A stretch of 64,000 nt of DNA from Gammaproteobacteria bacterium (GTDB taxonomy: Bacteria; Pseudomonadota; Gammaproteobacteria; Xanthomonadales; Rhodanobacteraceae), in the NCBI GenBank assembly GCA_021324095.1, contig JAJPJT010000024.1:1-64000 (forward strand), written 5' to 3'. Both the position numbers and the translations under genes were made by a program. Under the pieces are notes generated by a model, which saw nothing but the letters and a program-made list of their open reading frames with translations, searched no databases and was not told the origin of the DNA. Position 1 is the first letter of the stretch. Each line of letters starts with the position of its first letter. Shown piece after piece: positions 50,737 to 59,132 of this stretch.

Positions 50737-52476
50737 ATGGCAACACAGATGAACCCGGTACCCAGTATGCCCGGCCTGACGGGCATACCGCGTCGCCTGG
50801 CGCTGGAAGGCGTCCTGACGGAAAACGACGCGCGTTCGGCGGTGGAAGACGCCGCCAAACAGAAAACGTCCGTCACCACGTATCTCGTCGAAAACGGCAT
50901 GGTGGACGGCCTGCGCATGGCGCAGGCGCTGTCCGCCGAATTCGGCGTGCCGATGCTGGACATCTCGGCGGTGGACGTCACCCAGTTGCCGATGGGCGAG
51001 TTGAGTGAAGAACTGGTCGAGAAGCACACCGCACTGCCGCTGCTGAAGCGCGGCAACCGCCTGTTCGTGGGCGTGAAGGATCCGGCCAATCCGCGCGCGC
51101 TCGAGGAAATCAAGTTCCACACCAACTGCGCGATCGAGCCGATCCTGGTCGAAGCCGAGCAGTTGAAGCGCGGCATCGAGCAGGCCCAGAACGCACAGAG
51201 CGTCAACATCGGCGGGGAGGAAGGCGCCGACGAAGGGCTGGATGGCCTCACGATCGGCGACGAAGACGATGGTACGACGGCCGACAGCGCGGTGGTCGAC
51301 GGCAACTCCACCGACGACGCGCCGGTGGTCAAGTACGTCAACAAGATCCTGCTGGACGCGATCAAGCGCGGCGCTTCCGATATCCATTTCGAACCTTACG
51401 AAACCAAGTACCGCGTGCGGGTACGTCTGGACGGGGTGCTGCGGGCGATTTCCTCGCCGCCGCTGAAGCTGGCGCCGCGTATTTCCTCGCGGCTGAAAGT
51501 CATGGCACGCCTGGATATCGCCGAGCGCCGGGTGCCGCAGGACGGGCGCATGAAGCTCAACCTGTCCAAGACCAAGTCATTCGACTTTCGCGTCTCCACG
51601 CTGCCGACGCTGGGCGGCGAGAAGATCGTGCTGCGCATCCTGGATGCCGCCGCGGCCAAGCTCGGAATCGAGAAGCTCGGCTACGAGGAAGACCAGAAGG
51701 AGATGTTCCTCGAGGCCATCAACAAGCCGTACGGGATGGTCTTGGTGACGGGCCCGACGGGCTCGGGCAAGACCGTATCGCTGTACACCGCGCTCAACAT
51801 ATTGAATACGGTCGGGCGCAACATCTCGACGGTCGAGGACCCGGTCGAAATCCGGGTCGAGGGCATCAACCAGGTCCAGCAGAACGAGAAACGCGGCATG
51901 ACCTTCTCGGCCGCCTTGCGCTCGTTCCTGCGCCAGGACCCCGACGTGATCATGGTGGGCGAGATCCGCGACCTCGAAACCGCGGAGATCGCGGTCAAGG
52001 CCGCGCAGACCGGCCATATGGTGCTGTCCACGCTCCACACCAATGATGCCTCCCAGACGATCACCCGCCTGATGAACATGGGCATCGCGCCCTACAACCT
52101 CACCTCATCGGTGTCGCTGGTGATCGCGCAGCGCCTGGCGCGTCGGCTGCACGATTGCAAGAAGCCGTTGGAACTGCCCAAGGCCGCGCTGCTTGCGGAA
52201 GGGTTCACGGAAGAGGAAATCGACCGTGGCCTCACGCTTTACGACGCAGTAGGCTGCTCCGGCTGCAACGAAGGCTACAAGGGACGCGTCGGCATCTACG
52301 AAGTGATGCCAATGACGGAGGAAATCCAGAAGGCGATCCTCGAAGGGGGCAATTCCATGCACATCGCCGAAGCGGCGCGGCGTGCCGGTGTGCGCAACCT
52401 GCGGCAATCCGCGCTGATGAAGGTGAAGCAAGGCGTCACCAGCCTTGCGGAAATCGATCGCGTCACCAAGGACTGA
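50737..52476 (+). CDS. pilB: Type IV pilus extension ATPase PilB
   Basis: PilB is the hexameric cytoplasmic motor that drives pilin addition. The 579-residue protein has the N-terminal GspE domain, Walker A GPTGSGKT at about 339-346, the Asp box SDIHFEPYE, Walker B DPDVIMVGEIRD near 400, and the His box TGHMVLSTLHTND. The zinc motif is odd: the second half CSGCNEG is normal, but the first reads RLHDCKK, with His in place of the first Cys. The start at 50737 (MATQMNPVPSMPG) is more likely than 50683. Confidence 0.96.
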   Translation: MATQMNPVPSMPGLTGIPRRLALEGVLTENDARSAVEDAAKQKTSVTTYLVENGMVDGLRMAQALSAEFGVPMLDISAVDVTQLPMGELSEELVEKHTALPLLKRGNRLFVGVKDPANPRALEEIKFHTNCAIEPILVEAEQLKRGIEQAQNAQSVNIGGEEGADEGLDGLTIGDEDDGTTADSAVVDGNSTDDAPVVKYVNKILLDAIKRGASDIHFEPYETKYRVRVRLDGVLRAISSPPLKLAPRISSRLKVMARLDIAERRVPQDGRMKLNLSKTKSFDFRVSTLPTLGGEKIVLRILDAAAAKLGIEKLGYEEDQKEMFLEAINKPYGMVLVTGPTGSGKTVSLYTALNILNTVGRNISTVEDPVEIRVEGINQVQQNEKRGMTFSAALRSFLRQDPDVIMVGEIRDLETAEIAVKAAQTGHMVLSTLHTNDASQTITRLMNMGIAPYNLTSSVSLVIAQRLARRLHDCKKPLELPKAALLAEGFTEEEIDRGLTLYDAVGCSGCNEGYKGRVGIYEVMPMTEEIQKAILEGGNSMHIAEAARRAGVRNLRQSALMKVKQGVTSLAEIDRVTKD

Positions 52477-52483
52477 TGCATCC

Positions 52484-52570
52484 CTCCCCCGGAGGGGGAG
52501 GGTGCCCGAAGGGCGGGTGGGGGTGAATTCGCTATACCCCCACCCAACCCCTCCCCCGCTGGGGGAGGGG
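52484..52570. repeat. GAGAGGG-family element between pilB and pilC
   Basis: Stem CCCTCCCCCGGAGGGGGAGGG, then CGAAGGGCGGGTGGGGGTGAATTCGC, TATACCCCCACCC, and stem CCCCTCCCCCGCTGGGGGAGGGG. It is a diverged full copy of about 87 bases that fills most of the 124-base gap. Confidence 0.75.
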
Positions 52571-52600
52571 CTCCGATTGTCTGTATGGGGAACCTGACCA

Positions 52601-53869
52601 ATGGCCACCGCCACCGTTGCAACCAAACCCGTCGGCAATGTCGGCGCCGCCCGTGCCGCGGTCAAGCAATTGACCGTGTACGAATGGACCGCGCTGGACA
52701 AACGCGGGATCAAGATGAAGGGTGAGATGCAGGGCCGCAACGCGAGCCTTGTGAAGGCCGAGCTGCGTCGCCAGGGCATGAACCCGCAATCGGTGAAGGA
52801 AAAGCCGAAGCCGCTGTTCGGCGCGGCGGGCTCGCGCGTGAAGCCGCGCGACGTCGCCATCTTCAGCCGCCAGATCGCGACCATGATGGCGGCCGGCGTG
52901 CCGATGGTGCAGGCGTTCGAGATCATTGCCGGCGGCCAGCGCAACGTGCGCTTCAAGAACATGCTGACCGACGTCAAGCAGAACATCGAAGGCGGCGCGT
53001 CGCTGCACGAGGCGATGGCGAAGTATCCGGTGCAGTTCGACGAGCTGTACCGCAACCTGGTGCGCGCGGGCGAGTCGGCGGGCGTGCTGGACACCGTGCT
53101 CGACACCGTCGCCACCTACAAGGAACGCATCGAGAGCATCAAGGGCAAGATCAAGAAGGCCCTGTTCTACCCCGCGATGGTGATGGTGGTTGCTTTTCTG
53201 GTGATGCTCGTCCTGCTGATCTTCGTGGTGCCGGTGTTCCAGAACGTGTTCAGCAGCGCGGGCGTGGCGCTGCCGGCGTTCACCCAGATGGTGGTGAACC
53301 TGTCGGAGTTCATGCAGCACTACTGGGCGCCGTTCCTGATCGTGCTGATCGCCGTGATCATCGGCATCATCATGGCCTACAAGCGCTCGGAGAAGATGGC
53401 GCACACCGTGGACCGGATGTCGCTGAAGATCCCTGTCATCGGCAATATCCTGCGCCAGTCGGCAATCGCGCGTTTCTCGCGCACGCTGGGTGTTACTTTC
53501 CACGCGGGTGTGCCGCTGGTCGAGGCGCTGGATTCCGTGGCTGGCGCGACCGGCAGCGTGGTGTACGGGCAGGCGATCCGCAAAATGCGTGACGATGTCG
53601 CCGTCGGCCACCAGTTGCACCTCGCAATGAGCCAGACCAACTTGTTTCCCAACATGGTCACCCAAATGGTGTCCATCGGCGAGGAATCCGGCGCGCTGGA
53701 CAAGATGCTGTTCAAGGTCGCCGACTTCTTCGAGGAAGAGGTCAGCAACGCGGTGGACACGCTGTCCACTTTGCTGGAACCGCTGATCATGGTGATCATC
53801 GGCGTGCTGGTGGGCGGCATGGTGATCGCGCTGTACCTGCCGATCTTCAAGCTGGCCGGCACGTTCTGA
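52601..53869 (+). CDS. pilC: Type IV pilus platform protein PilC
   Basis: PilC is the inner-membrane platform that turns with PilB. The 422-residue protein has two tandem GspF domains, each followed by transmembrane helices: FSRQIATMMAAGVPMVQAFE (residues 88-107) and FSRTLGVTFHAGVPLVEALD (about 287-306), with GESAG and GEESGALDKML motifs. The last helices end LYLPIFKLAGTF. The start is ATG 52601. A 37-base gap with a repeat fragment separates it from pilD. Confidence 0.96.
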   Translation: MATATVATKPVGNVGAARAAVKQLTVYEWTALDKRGIKMKGEMQGRNASLVKAELRRQGMNPQSVKEKPKPLFGAAGSRVKPRDVAIFSRQIATMMAAGVPMVQAFEIIAGGQRNVRFKNMLTDVKQNIEGGASLHEAMAKYPVQFDELYRNLVRAGESAGVLDTVLDTVATYKERIESIKGKIKKALFYPAMVMVVAFLVMLVLLIFVVPVFQNVFSSAGVALPAFTQMVVNLSEFMQHYWAPFLIVLIAVIIGIIMAYKRSEKMAHTVDRMSLKIPVIGNILRQSAIARFSRTLGVTFHAGVPLVEALDSVAGATGSVVYGQAIRKMRDDVAVGHQLHLAMSQTNLFPNMVTQMVSIGEESGALDKMLFKVADFFEEEVSNAVDTLSTLLEPLIMVIIGVLVGGMVIALYLPIFKLAGTF

Positions 53870-53880
53870 TGGAAGCTGCG

Positions 53881-53906
53881 TCCCCTCTCCCCTCGGGAGC
53901 GGGGTC
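53881..53906. repeat. Fragment of GAGAGGG-family element before pilD
   Basis: TCCCCTCTCCCCTCGGGAGCGGGG is a single hairpin of the family. Its right arm GGGAGCGGGG ends three bases before the TTG of pilD and probably provides the ribosome binding site. Confidence 0.6.
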
Positions 53907-54773
53907 TTGAATTCCGCATTCGGCCTTCCGCTCGCCCTCTGGATCGCCGCGGCCTTTGTGCTCGGCCTGATCGTCGGCAGCTTCCTCAACGTAGTCATTC
54001 TGCGTCTGCCGGCGCGGATGGAATGGTTCTGGAAGCGTGACGCGCGCGAGATGCTGGCATTGCCGGACGACGGCGAACCGGCGCCGCCGGACCTTGTGCG
54101 CAAGGGCTCGCACTGCCCGCACTGCACTCATCCGCTGGCGCCCTGGGACAACATCCCGCTGCTGTCGTGGCTGCTCTTGCGCGGCCGTTGCCGTTACTGC
54201 AGGGCGCCGATCTCGAAGCAGTACCCGCTGGTGGAACTGCTGTGCGGCATCACGAGCGCCATCGTGGTGTGGAAATTCGGCATCGCTTGGCAATCTGCGG
54301 CGGGGCTGGTGCTGACTTGGGTTCTGATAGCCGCTGCAGGCATCGACTTCCGCACGCAGTTGCTGCCCGATTCGCTCACCCTGCCGCTGCTGTGGCTTGG
54401 CCTGTTGATCTCGCTTGCGCCGCTGTTCGCCGGCACGCGTGACGCGGTGATCGGTGCCGCCGTGGGCTATATCGCGCTGTGGGCCGTGTACTGGATCTTC
54501 AAGCTTGCGACCGGCAAGGAAGGCATGGGTTACGGCGACTTCAAGCTGTTCGCCGTGGCAGGCGCGTGGCTGGGCTGGACGGCGCTGCTGCCGGTGATCA
54601 TCATCGCCGCGCTGTCGGGAGCGATCATCGGCGTCATCGTGCTCAGCATGCGAGGGCAGGATCGTTCGGTGCCGATACCATTCGGCCCGTTCCTCGCCGT
54701 CGCGACGTGGATCTGGCTGATCGCCGGCGACGCAATCCTGACGGCGTACTTGCATTTCACCGGAATTCGATGA
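53907..54773 (+). CDS. pilD: Prepilin peptidase/N-methyltransferase
   Basis: PilD cuts the prepilin leader after Gly and methylates the new N-terminus. The 288-residue polytopic protein has the zinc Cys pairs CPHC (70-73) and CRYC (95-98), and the aspartyl protease residues Asp147 (AAAGIDFRTQLLPD) and Asp211 in GMGYGDFKLF. The start is TTG 53907 after a GGGAGCGGGG ribosome site made of repeat DNA. It would process PilA and both sets of minor prepilins. Confidence 0.96.
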   Translation: MNSAFGLPLALWIAAAFVLGLIVGSFLNVVILRLPARMEWFWKRDAREMLALPDDGEPAPPDLVRKGSHCPHCTHPLAPWDNIPLLSWLLLRGRCRYCRAPISKQYPLVELLCGITSAIVVWKFGIAWQSAAGLVLTWVLIAAAGIDFRTQLLPDSLTLPLLWLGLLISLAPLFAGTRDAVIGAAVGYIALWAVYWIFKLATGKEGMGYGDFKLFAVAGAWLGWTALLPVIIIAALSGAIIGVIVLSMRGQDRSVPIPFGPFLAVATWIWLIAGDAILTAYLHFTGIR

Positions 54774-54833
54774 GTCGTCAGGCTGGGGGATCGGCATTGC
54801 GAAACCCCAAAACGGTGAGCGGCTTCACGCGAA

Positions 54834-54871
54834 GCCCAACGAGTGTCGAACGTCGATGTCGGGATTCGCGC
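54834..54871. repeat. Diverged GCCC/GGGATTCG repeat after pilD
   Basis: GCCCAACG ... GATGTCGGGATTCGCG resembles the pair at 38860-39036. It is preceded by CTGGGGG/CCCC hairpin sequence. The remaining space to the next gene (54774-55029) holds no gene. Confidence 0.45.
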
Positions 54872-55029
54872 CGCGCCGATGAAGCCGCCGCAACACCATT
54901 TGTGCGATCGCCCGTGATCGCTGCGCAATTGAGCACCCGGTAACATTGTGCCGCCTAGCCACGAAACATCAGAACGGCCGTCCTTGGCCTGACTTTCCAC
55001 AACAGCCGCTTCACACGCGACAACGGGTA

Positions 55030-56772
55030 ATGGCTCAAAGTCTCCCAGCCCACAAGTGGGCGCTTGCCGCGATCACGCTGCTGATCGCATTGCTGTTGCT
55101 GCCGAATCTCGTGTGGCTCTCGCACGACACCGCACCCGAGGTATGGGTCGCGGCGCTGGTGCTGCCGCTCGCGATGCTGGCGATCCTGTTCGCGTTGCTG
55201 GGACGCTGGCTGTGGCTCCCGTGTCTGCTGCTGGCGCCGCTCGCGCTGCTGGCGCCACTGGAAACCTACTACATCGCGCAATACCACCACCCCACTTCGG
55301 CGCAGATCATCGCAACCATCGTAGCGACCAACCCGCTGGAGGCCCGCGAATATTTCGGACGTATGCTGGCGCCGCTCGCGATCGTGCTGCTCGCGGGACT
55401 TGCGCTGGGATTGCTGGCGGCGTGGACGGGCTTTCGCGCGGGCTTGCGTTGGCGCGGGGGCGGGCGAATCGCGGCCCTGTGCCTCGGCATCGTGGCGCTG
55501 CTGGTCCCACTCGGCGTGGGATTCGCGACGTCGCGCAAGAAGGCTGCCAGCGATTCCGCATCGGCTTCGGGGCCGCTGCAGGTTTACGGCGACGCGATCG
55601 AGCAGGGTTTCCCGTTCGGTGTGATTCCACGTGTGGTCGAGTACCGCCAGGAATGGGACCGGATGCGCGCCGAGGCCGCGCAGTTCAAGGCGTTCCGCTT
55701 CCACGCGCACCGCGCCGGCCCCCCGCTGCGCCAACGTCAGGTGTACGTGCTGGTCATCGGCGAGAGCAGCCGCCGCGCCGACTGGCAGTTGTTCGGCTAC
55801 GACCGTCCGACCAACCCGGAACTGTCGAAACTGAAGAACCTGGTCCCGATCAGGCGCTTCATCACCACCTGGCCGGAGTCGATCGCTGCTATCCCGATGA
55901 TCCTCACCCGCCGCAAGCCGGCGATGGCGTGGGACGCGCCGTGGCACGAGGCATCGGTCCTGCGCGCGATGAAGGAAGCCGGTTACGAGACGTACTGGAT
56001 TTCGAACCAGCAGGCGATCGGCGAGTTCGATTCGCCGGTGTCGATGTATGCGTACGAAGCCGAGCACGTGAAATGGTTGAACCACGCCTCGTGGACCGCG
56101 CCGGGCAGCTACGACGAGGACCTGATCCAGCCCTTGAAGGACGCGCTGCACGCGTCCAACCACGACCTCTTCATCGTGCTGCACATGATGGGCAGCCACG
56201 TGAAATACGACTACCGCTATCCACCTTCTTTCACGCACTTCAAACCGACGCAGTTGTCACCGCCGGGCGACGGCTCCAGCATCGAGCGGGCGCGCAACAG
56301 TTACGACAACACCATCCTGTATACCGACCACGTGCTGGCGCAGGTCATCGACGTGCTGAAGGCGAGTGGCGCGGTCACGGCGCTCTGGTTCGAATCCGAT
56401 CACGGCGAACTGATTCCGACGCCCACCTGCGACAAGGAGGGTCATGGCGTCGGTACCGTGCCCGAGTACGAGATTCCCGCGCTGTTCTGGTATTCCGATT
56501 CCTACCGACGCGATTTCCCTCAACGCGTGGCGGCCCTGCGCGCCAATGCCGACAAGCGCACCCTGTCGGCGGACACCTTCGAATCGCTGATCGACATGGC
56601 AGGCGTCACCTTTCCCGGCCACGACGAAACCTGGAGCCTGTTCAGTCCGAAGTGGCATTACCACACGCGCTGGGTCGCGCAGACGCAACATATCGACTTC
56701 GACACCGCGCGCATCAAGCAGGACGACTGCCAGCGCGTGCTGCCGCAACATGCGGAAGTCGCCGGCCCATGA
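55030..56772 (+). CDS. Phosphoethanolamine transferase-like sulfatase-fold membrane protein
   Basis: EptA/CptA-type proteins transfer phosphoethanolamine to lipid A, core sugars or other surface glycans. The 580-residue protein has about five N-terminal transmembrane helices (to residue 170), then a periplasmic alkaline-phosphatase-like domain. The catalytic motif reads VIGESSRRADWQLFGYDRP, with Ser where EptA and CptA have Thr. Metal-site residues fit WFESDHGEL and GHGVGTVPEYEIP. The start at 55030 (MAQSLPAHKWALA) is preferred to 54946. It lies inside the pilD-coaE block, which it separates. Confidence 0.85.
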   Translation: MAQSLPAHKWALAAITLLIALLLLPNLVWLSHDTAPEVWVAALVLPLAMLAILFALLGRWLWLPCLLLAPLALLAPLETYYIAQYHHPTSAQIIATIVATNPLEAREYFGRMLAPLAIVLLAGLALGLLAAWTGFRAGLRWRGGGRIAALCLGIVALLVPLGVGFATSRKKAASDSASASGPLQVYGDAIEQGFPFGVIPRVVEYRQEWDRMRAEAAQFKAFRFHAHRAGPPLRQRQVYVLVIGESSRRADWQLFGYDRPTNPELSKLKNLVPIRRFITTWPESIAAIPMILTRRKPAMAWDAPWHEASVLRAMKEAGYETYWISNQQAIGEFDSPVSMYAYEAEHVKWLNHASWTAPGSYDEDLIQPLKDALHASNHDLFIVLHMMGSHVKYDYRYPPSFTHFKPTQLSPPGDGSSIERARNSYDNTILYTDHVLAQVIDVLKASGAVTALWFESDHGELIPTPTCDKEGHGVGTVPEYEIPALFWYSDSYRRDFPQRVAALRANADKRTLSADTFESLIDMAGVTFPGHDETWSLFSPKWHYHTRWVAQTQHIDFDTARIKQDDCQRVLPQHAEVAGP

Positions 56773-56794
56773 CACTCGAGCCAGCGGTGTCGTT

Positions 56795-57430
56795 GTGAAA
56801 GCCGCCCGGCCGTCGCGGGGTGTGCGGCACTACGTCGTCGCGCTGACCGGCGGGGTCGCGGCCGGCAAGAGCGCTGTATCGAAGCGCTTCGCAGCCCTCG
56901 GGATCGGCATCTACGACGCCGATGTCGCCGCGCGCGAAGTGGTGGCACCGCGCGAGCCTGCGCTCGCTGAAATCGAGTTCGTGTTCGGCGCCGGAATGCT
57001 CGACGCGGGCGGCAGCCTGGACCGCCGCGCGATGCGCGAGCGCGTGTTCGCCGATCCGGCGGCACGCAAACAACTGGAGGGGATCATCCACCCGCGCGTG
57101 CGCGCGTGGCTGCGCCACCGCGTCGGGATGGATCGGGGCCCCTATTGCATGCTCGCGATCCCGCTGCTGGTGGAGAACTGGGCCGATTACGGGTGGGTCG
57201 ATCGGGTATTGGTAGTGGACACGCCGGAGGCGCTGCAGATCCAGCGCCTGGTGCAGCGCGATGGGGTGGATCGCGCGCAGGCCAAATGCGTGCTTGCGGC
57301 GCAGGCCACGCGCGAACAACGCCTCGCAATCGCCGATGACGTGATCGTCAATGACGGCGTGGAATCGGCGCTGGACGACCAAGTGGCGGCGTTGCACGCG
57401 CGGTATCTGGAGCTTGCGGCAGACAAGTAG
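56795..57430 (+). CDS. coaE: Dephospho-CoA kinase
   Basis: CoaE phosphorylates dephospho-CoA, the last step of CoA synthesis. The 211-residue protein has the P-loop LTGGVAAGKSAV at about 17-28, YDADVAAREVV, LDRRAMRERVFADPAARKQLEGIIHP and IPLLVENWADYGWVDRVLVVD. GTG 56795 gives a normal N-terminus; ATG 56750 would overlap the preceding gene. Order pilB-pilC-pilD-coaE is shared with Xanthomonas, apart from the transferase inserted here. Confidence 0.95.
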   Translation: MKAARPSRGVRHYVVALTGGVAAGKSAVSKRFAALGIGIYDADVAAREVVAPREPALAEIEFVFGAGMLDAGGSLDRRAMRERVFADPAARKQLEGIIHPRVRAWLRHRVGMDRGPYCMLAIPLLVENWADYGWVDRVLVVDTPEALQIQRLVQRDGVDRAQAKCVLAAQATREQRLAIADDVIVNDGVESALDDQVAALHARYLELAADK

Positions 57431-57537
57431 GCGCTTGCGGTGTGGGAGCGGGCGGTGCCCGCGACTGCTCTCGCCATGACCCACCGGTCGACGCGGCGAC
57501 CCGCCGCTTCCATGGGTTGTCGCGACAACACGCCGAT

Positions 57538-58551
57538 CTACAAACACGACCGGAACGCCTGGATGCCCGCGACGCCTTGTGCGCCCGCGCCACGCGCGCG
57601 TGCGAGGTTGCCGGGCCCGACACCACCCAGCGCATATACGGGGAGGCGTGCATCGGCGACCAGGCGCGCAAAGCGCGCCCAGCCCAATGGCTCCGCGTCC
57701 GGATGCGAGGCCGTCGCCTGCACCGGCGACAAGGTGGCAAAGTCGACACCCAAGCGGGCGGCGAGTTCGAGTTCGCCGGCGCCGTGACACGACGCGGCCA
57801 CCCACGCCTCCTGGGGCAACGGGCGCTCCCGCAATTCGCGCAATTGTGGAGCCTTGAGATGTACGCCGACGCGAAGCTCACGGGCAATACCGATATCGTG
57901 GTTGATCAGCAACGTTCCGCGCAGGGATGGATCAACCTCCAGTGCTTGGCGTGCGACGCGCTTTGCTTCAGCACGTGACGCATCGGGTATGCGCAGTTGC
58001 CAGAGGGCATTGGTGGCAGCGCCCCCCCTCACCCGCCAAGCGCTGCGCGGTTGTCTCCCTCTCCCCGATGGGGAGAGGGTTGGAGTGAGGGGGTTGGCCG
58101 CACCATTTGGGGCCTTGGCGACGCCGATCTCGGGGTGGGCACCATCAGGAGCAAAAATCACGTAGTACGGCGGCAGCCGCAGCGCGGTGACGATCGGCAC
58201 GTCGGCGGGCGGCATCGCCGCGGAATCGATGTCGTGCAGCGCGGTCCAGCGCAATGGGTTGCCCTCGCGCGCGCGTGGCTCGCCTAGCCATTCGCCAACC
58301 CGCCACGCGTGCAGGCGCACCGATGTTTCGGGGTAGTGCCACGGCAACGAAATCAACGGCGCAGCCGCACGGACTTCGATGCCCAGTTCCTCATCGAGTT
58401 CGCGGACCAAGGCCTGTTCGGCGGTTTCATCCGGTTCGACCTTGCCGCCGGGAAACTCCCACAAGCCGGCCAGATGCTTGCCGGGCAGGCGCTGCATCAG
58501 CAGCACACGACCATGCGCGTCCACAAGGATGCCGGCGGCGACGTCGATCAT
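57538..58551 (-). CDS. Nudix hydrolase/thiamine-phosphate synthase-like fusion
   Basis: The N-terminal Nudix domain (residues 1-130) has the box GKVEPDETAEQALVRELDEE and resembles MutT, which removes 8-oxo-dGTP. The C-terminal half (from about 180) is ThiE/TenI-like: VAASCHGAGELELAARLGVDFATLSPV and GWARFARLVADARLPVYALGGVGP. This fusion is common in beta- and gammaproteobacteria. Residues about 150-180 (NPLTPTLSPSGRGRQPRSAW) come from a repeat element and lie in the linker between domains. Length is 337 residues. The start at 58551 overlaps the folA stop by four bases. Confidence 0.9.
   Translation of the reverse strand: MIDVAAGILVDAHGRVLLMQRLPGKHLAGLWEFPGGKVEPDETAEQALVRELDEELGIEVRAAAPLISLPWHYPETSVRLHAWRVGEWLGEPRAREGNPLRWTALHDIDSAAMPPADVPIVTALRLPPYYVIFAPDGAHPEIGVAKAPNGAANPLTPTLSPSGRGRQPRSAWRVRGGAATNALWQLRIPDASRAEAKRVARQALEVDPSLRGTLLINHDIGIARELRVGVHLKAPQLRELRERPLPQEAWVAASCHGAGELELAARLGVDFATLSPVQATASHPDAEPLGWARFARLVADARLPVYALGGVGPGNLARARGAGAQGVAGIQAFRSCL
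58012..58104. repeat. GAGAGGG-family element in the Nudix/ThiE linker
   Basis: CCCTCACCCGCCAAGC, CTGCGCG, TTGTCTCCCTCTCCCC, loop, GGGGAGAGGG, GAGTGAGG: nearly the same as the copy at 27421-27493. The frame is open in the direction of the gene. Confidence 0.8.
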
Positions 58552-59033
58552 CGACGCTCGTAATCGACGAAGTCGAATGCGAGTGCGTGTTTCGCATCGA
58601 TTGGATGGTGCTCGCGCGCAATTTCGCGCCACTCGCGTGGATCGAACCCCGGGAAAAACGTACCCGCATCGCGCGTAATGGTGTCGACTTCGGTCAAATA
58701 CATGCGATCCGCACGGGGCAACGCCAATGCATAGACTTCACCTCCGCCGATCACCATCAGCGCACCACCGTTCGCATGTGCGACCGCCTCGTCCAGCGAA
58801 TGTACGACGGTCTGGCCATCGAAAGGCGCGGTATCCGCGTGGGTCAGCACCAGGTTCTGACGGCCCGGCAACGCGCGCCCGATCGCAAGCGCCGTCTTGC
58901 GGCCCATCAGCACGGGTTTGCCGAGCGTGAGCGCCTTGAAGCGTTTCAGGTCGTCGGTCAGGTGCCACGGCATTTCGCCGCCACGCCCGATCGCATGGTG
59001 GCGGTCCAGCGCGACGACCAGTGCTATGGACAT
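58548..59033 (-). CDS. folA: Dihydrofolate reductase
   Basis: FolA reduces dihydrofolate to tetrahydrofolate with NADPH. The 161-residue protein has the standard motifs: SIALVVALDRHHAIGRGGEM (residues 2-21), MPWHLTDDLKRFKALTLGKP with the catalytic Asp, MGRKTALAIGRALPGR and VIGGGEVYALAL. Its stop overlaps the Nudix/ThiE start. thyA, which regenerates dihydrofolate, is 1.1 kb away on the same strand. Confidence 0.96.
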   Translation of the reverse strand: MSIALVVALDRHHAIGRGGEMPWHLTDDLKRFKALTLGKPVLMGRKTALAIGRALPGRQNLVLTHADTAPFDGQTVVHSLDEAVAHANGGALMVIGGGEVYALALPRADRMYLTEVDTITRDAGTFFPGFDPREWREIAREHHPIDAKHALAFDFVDYERR

Positions 59034-59132
59034 GAAATTCCCTGAAAATCGGCATCGGCAAGTGTGCGGAACATCGGTGCGGCAGTTTCGTCGTTCCGCG
59101 GTACTCTAACGAAAAAGTCCGGCGCCCACGAA

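Noticed and set aside
52532-54127. 531-codon minus-strand frame opposite pilC
   Set aside because: His/Asp/Arg-rich shadow with no recognisable motif; pilC on the plus strand is certain.
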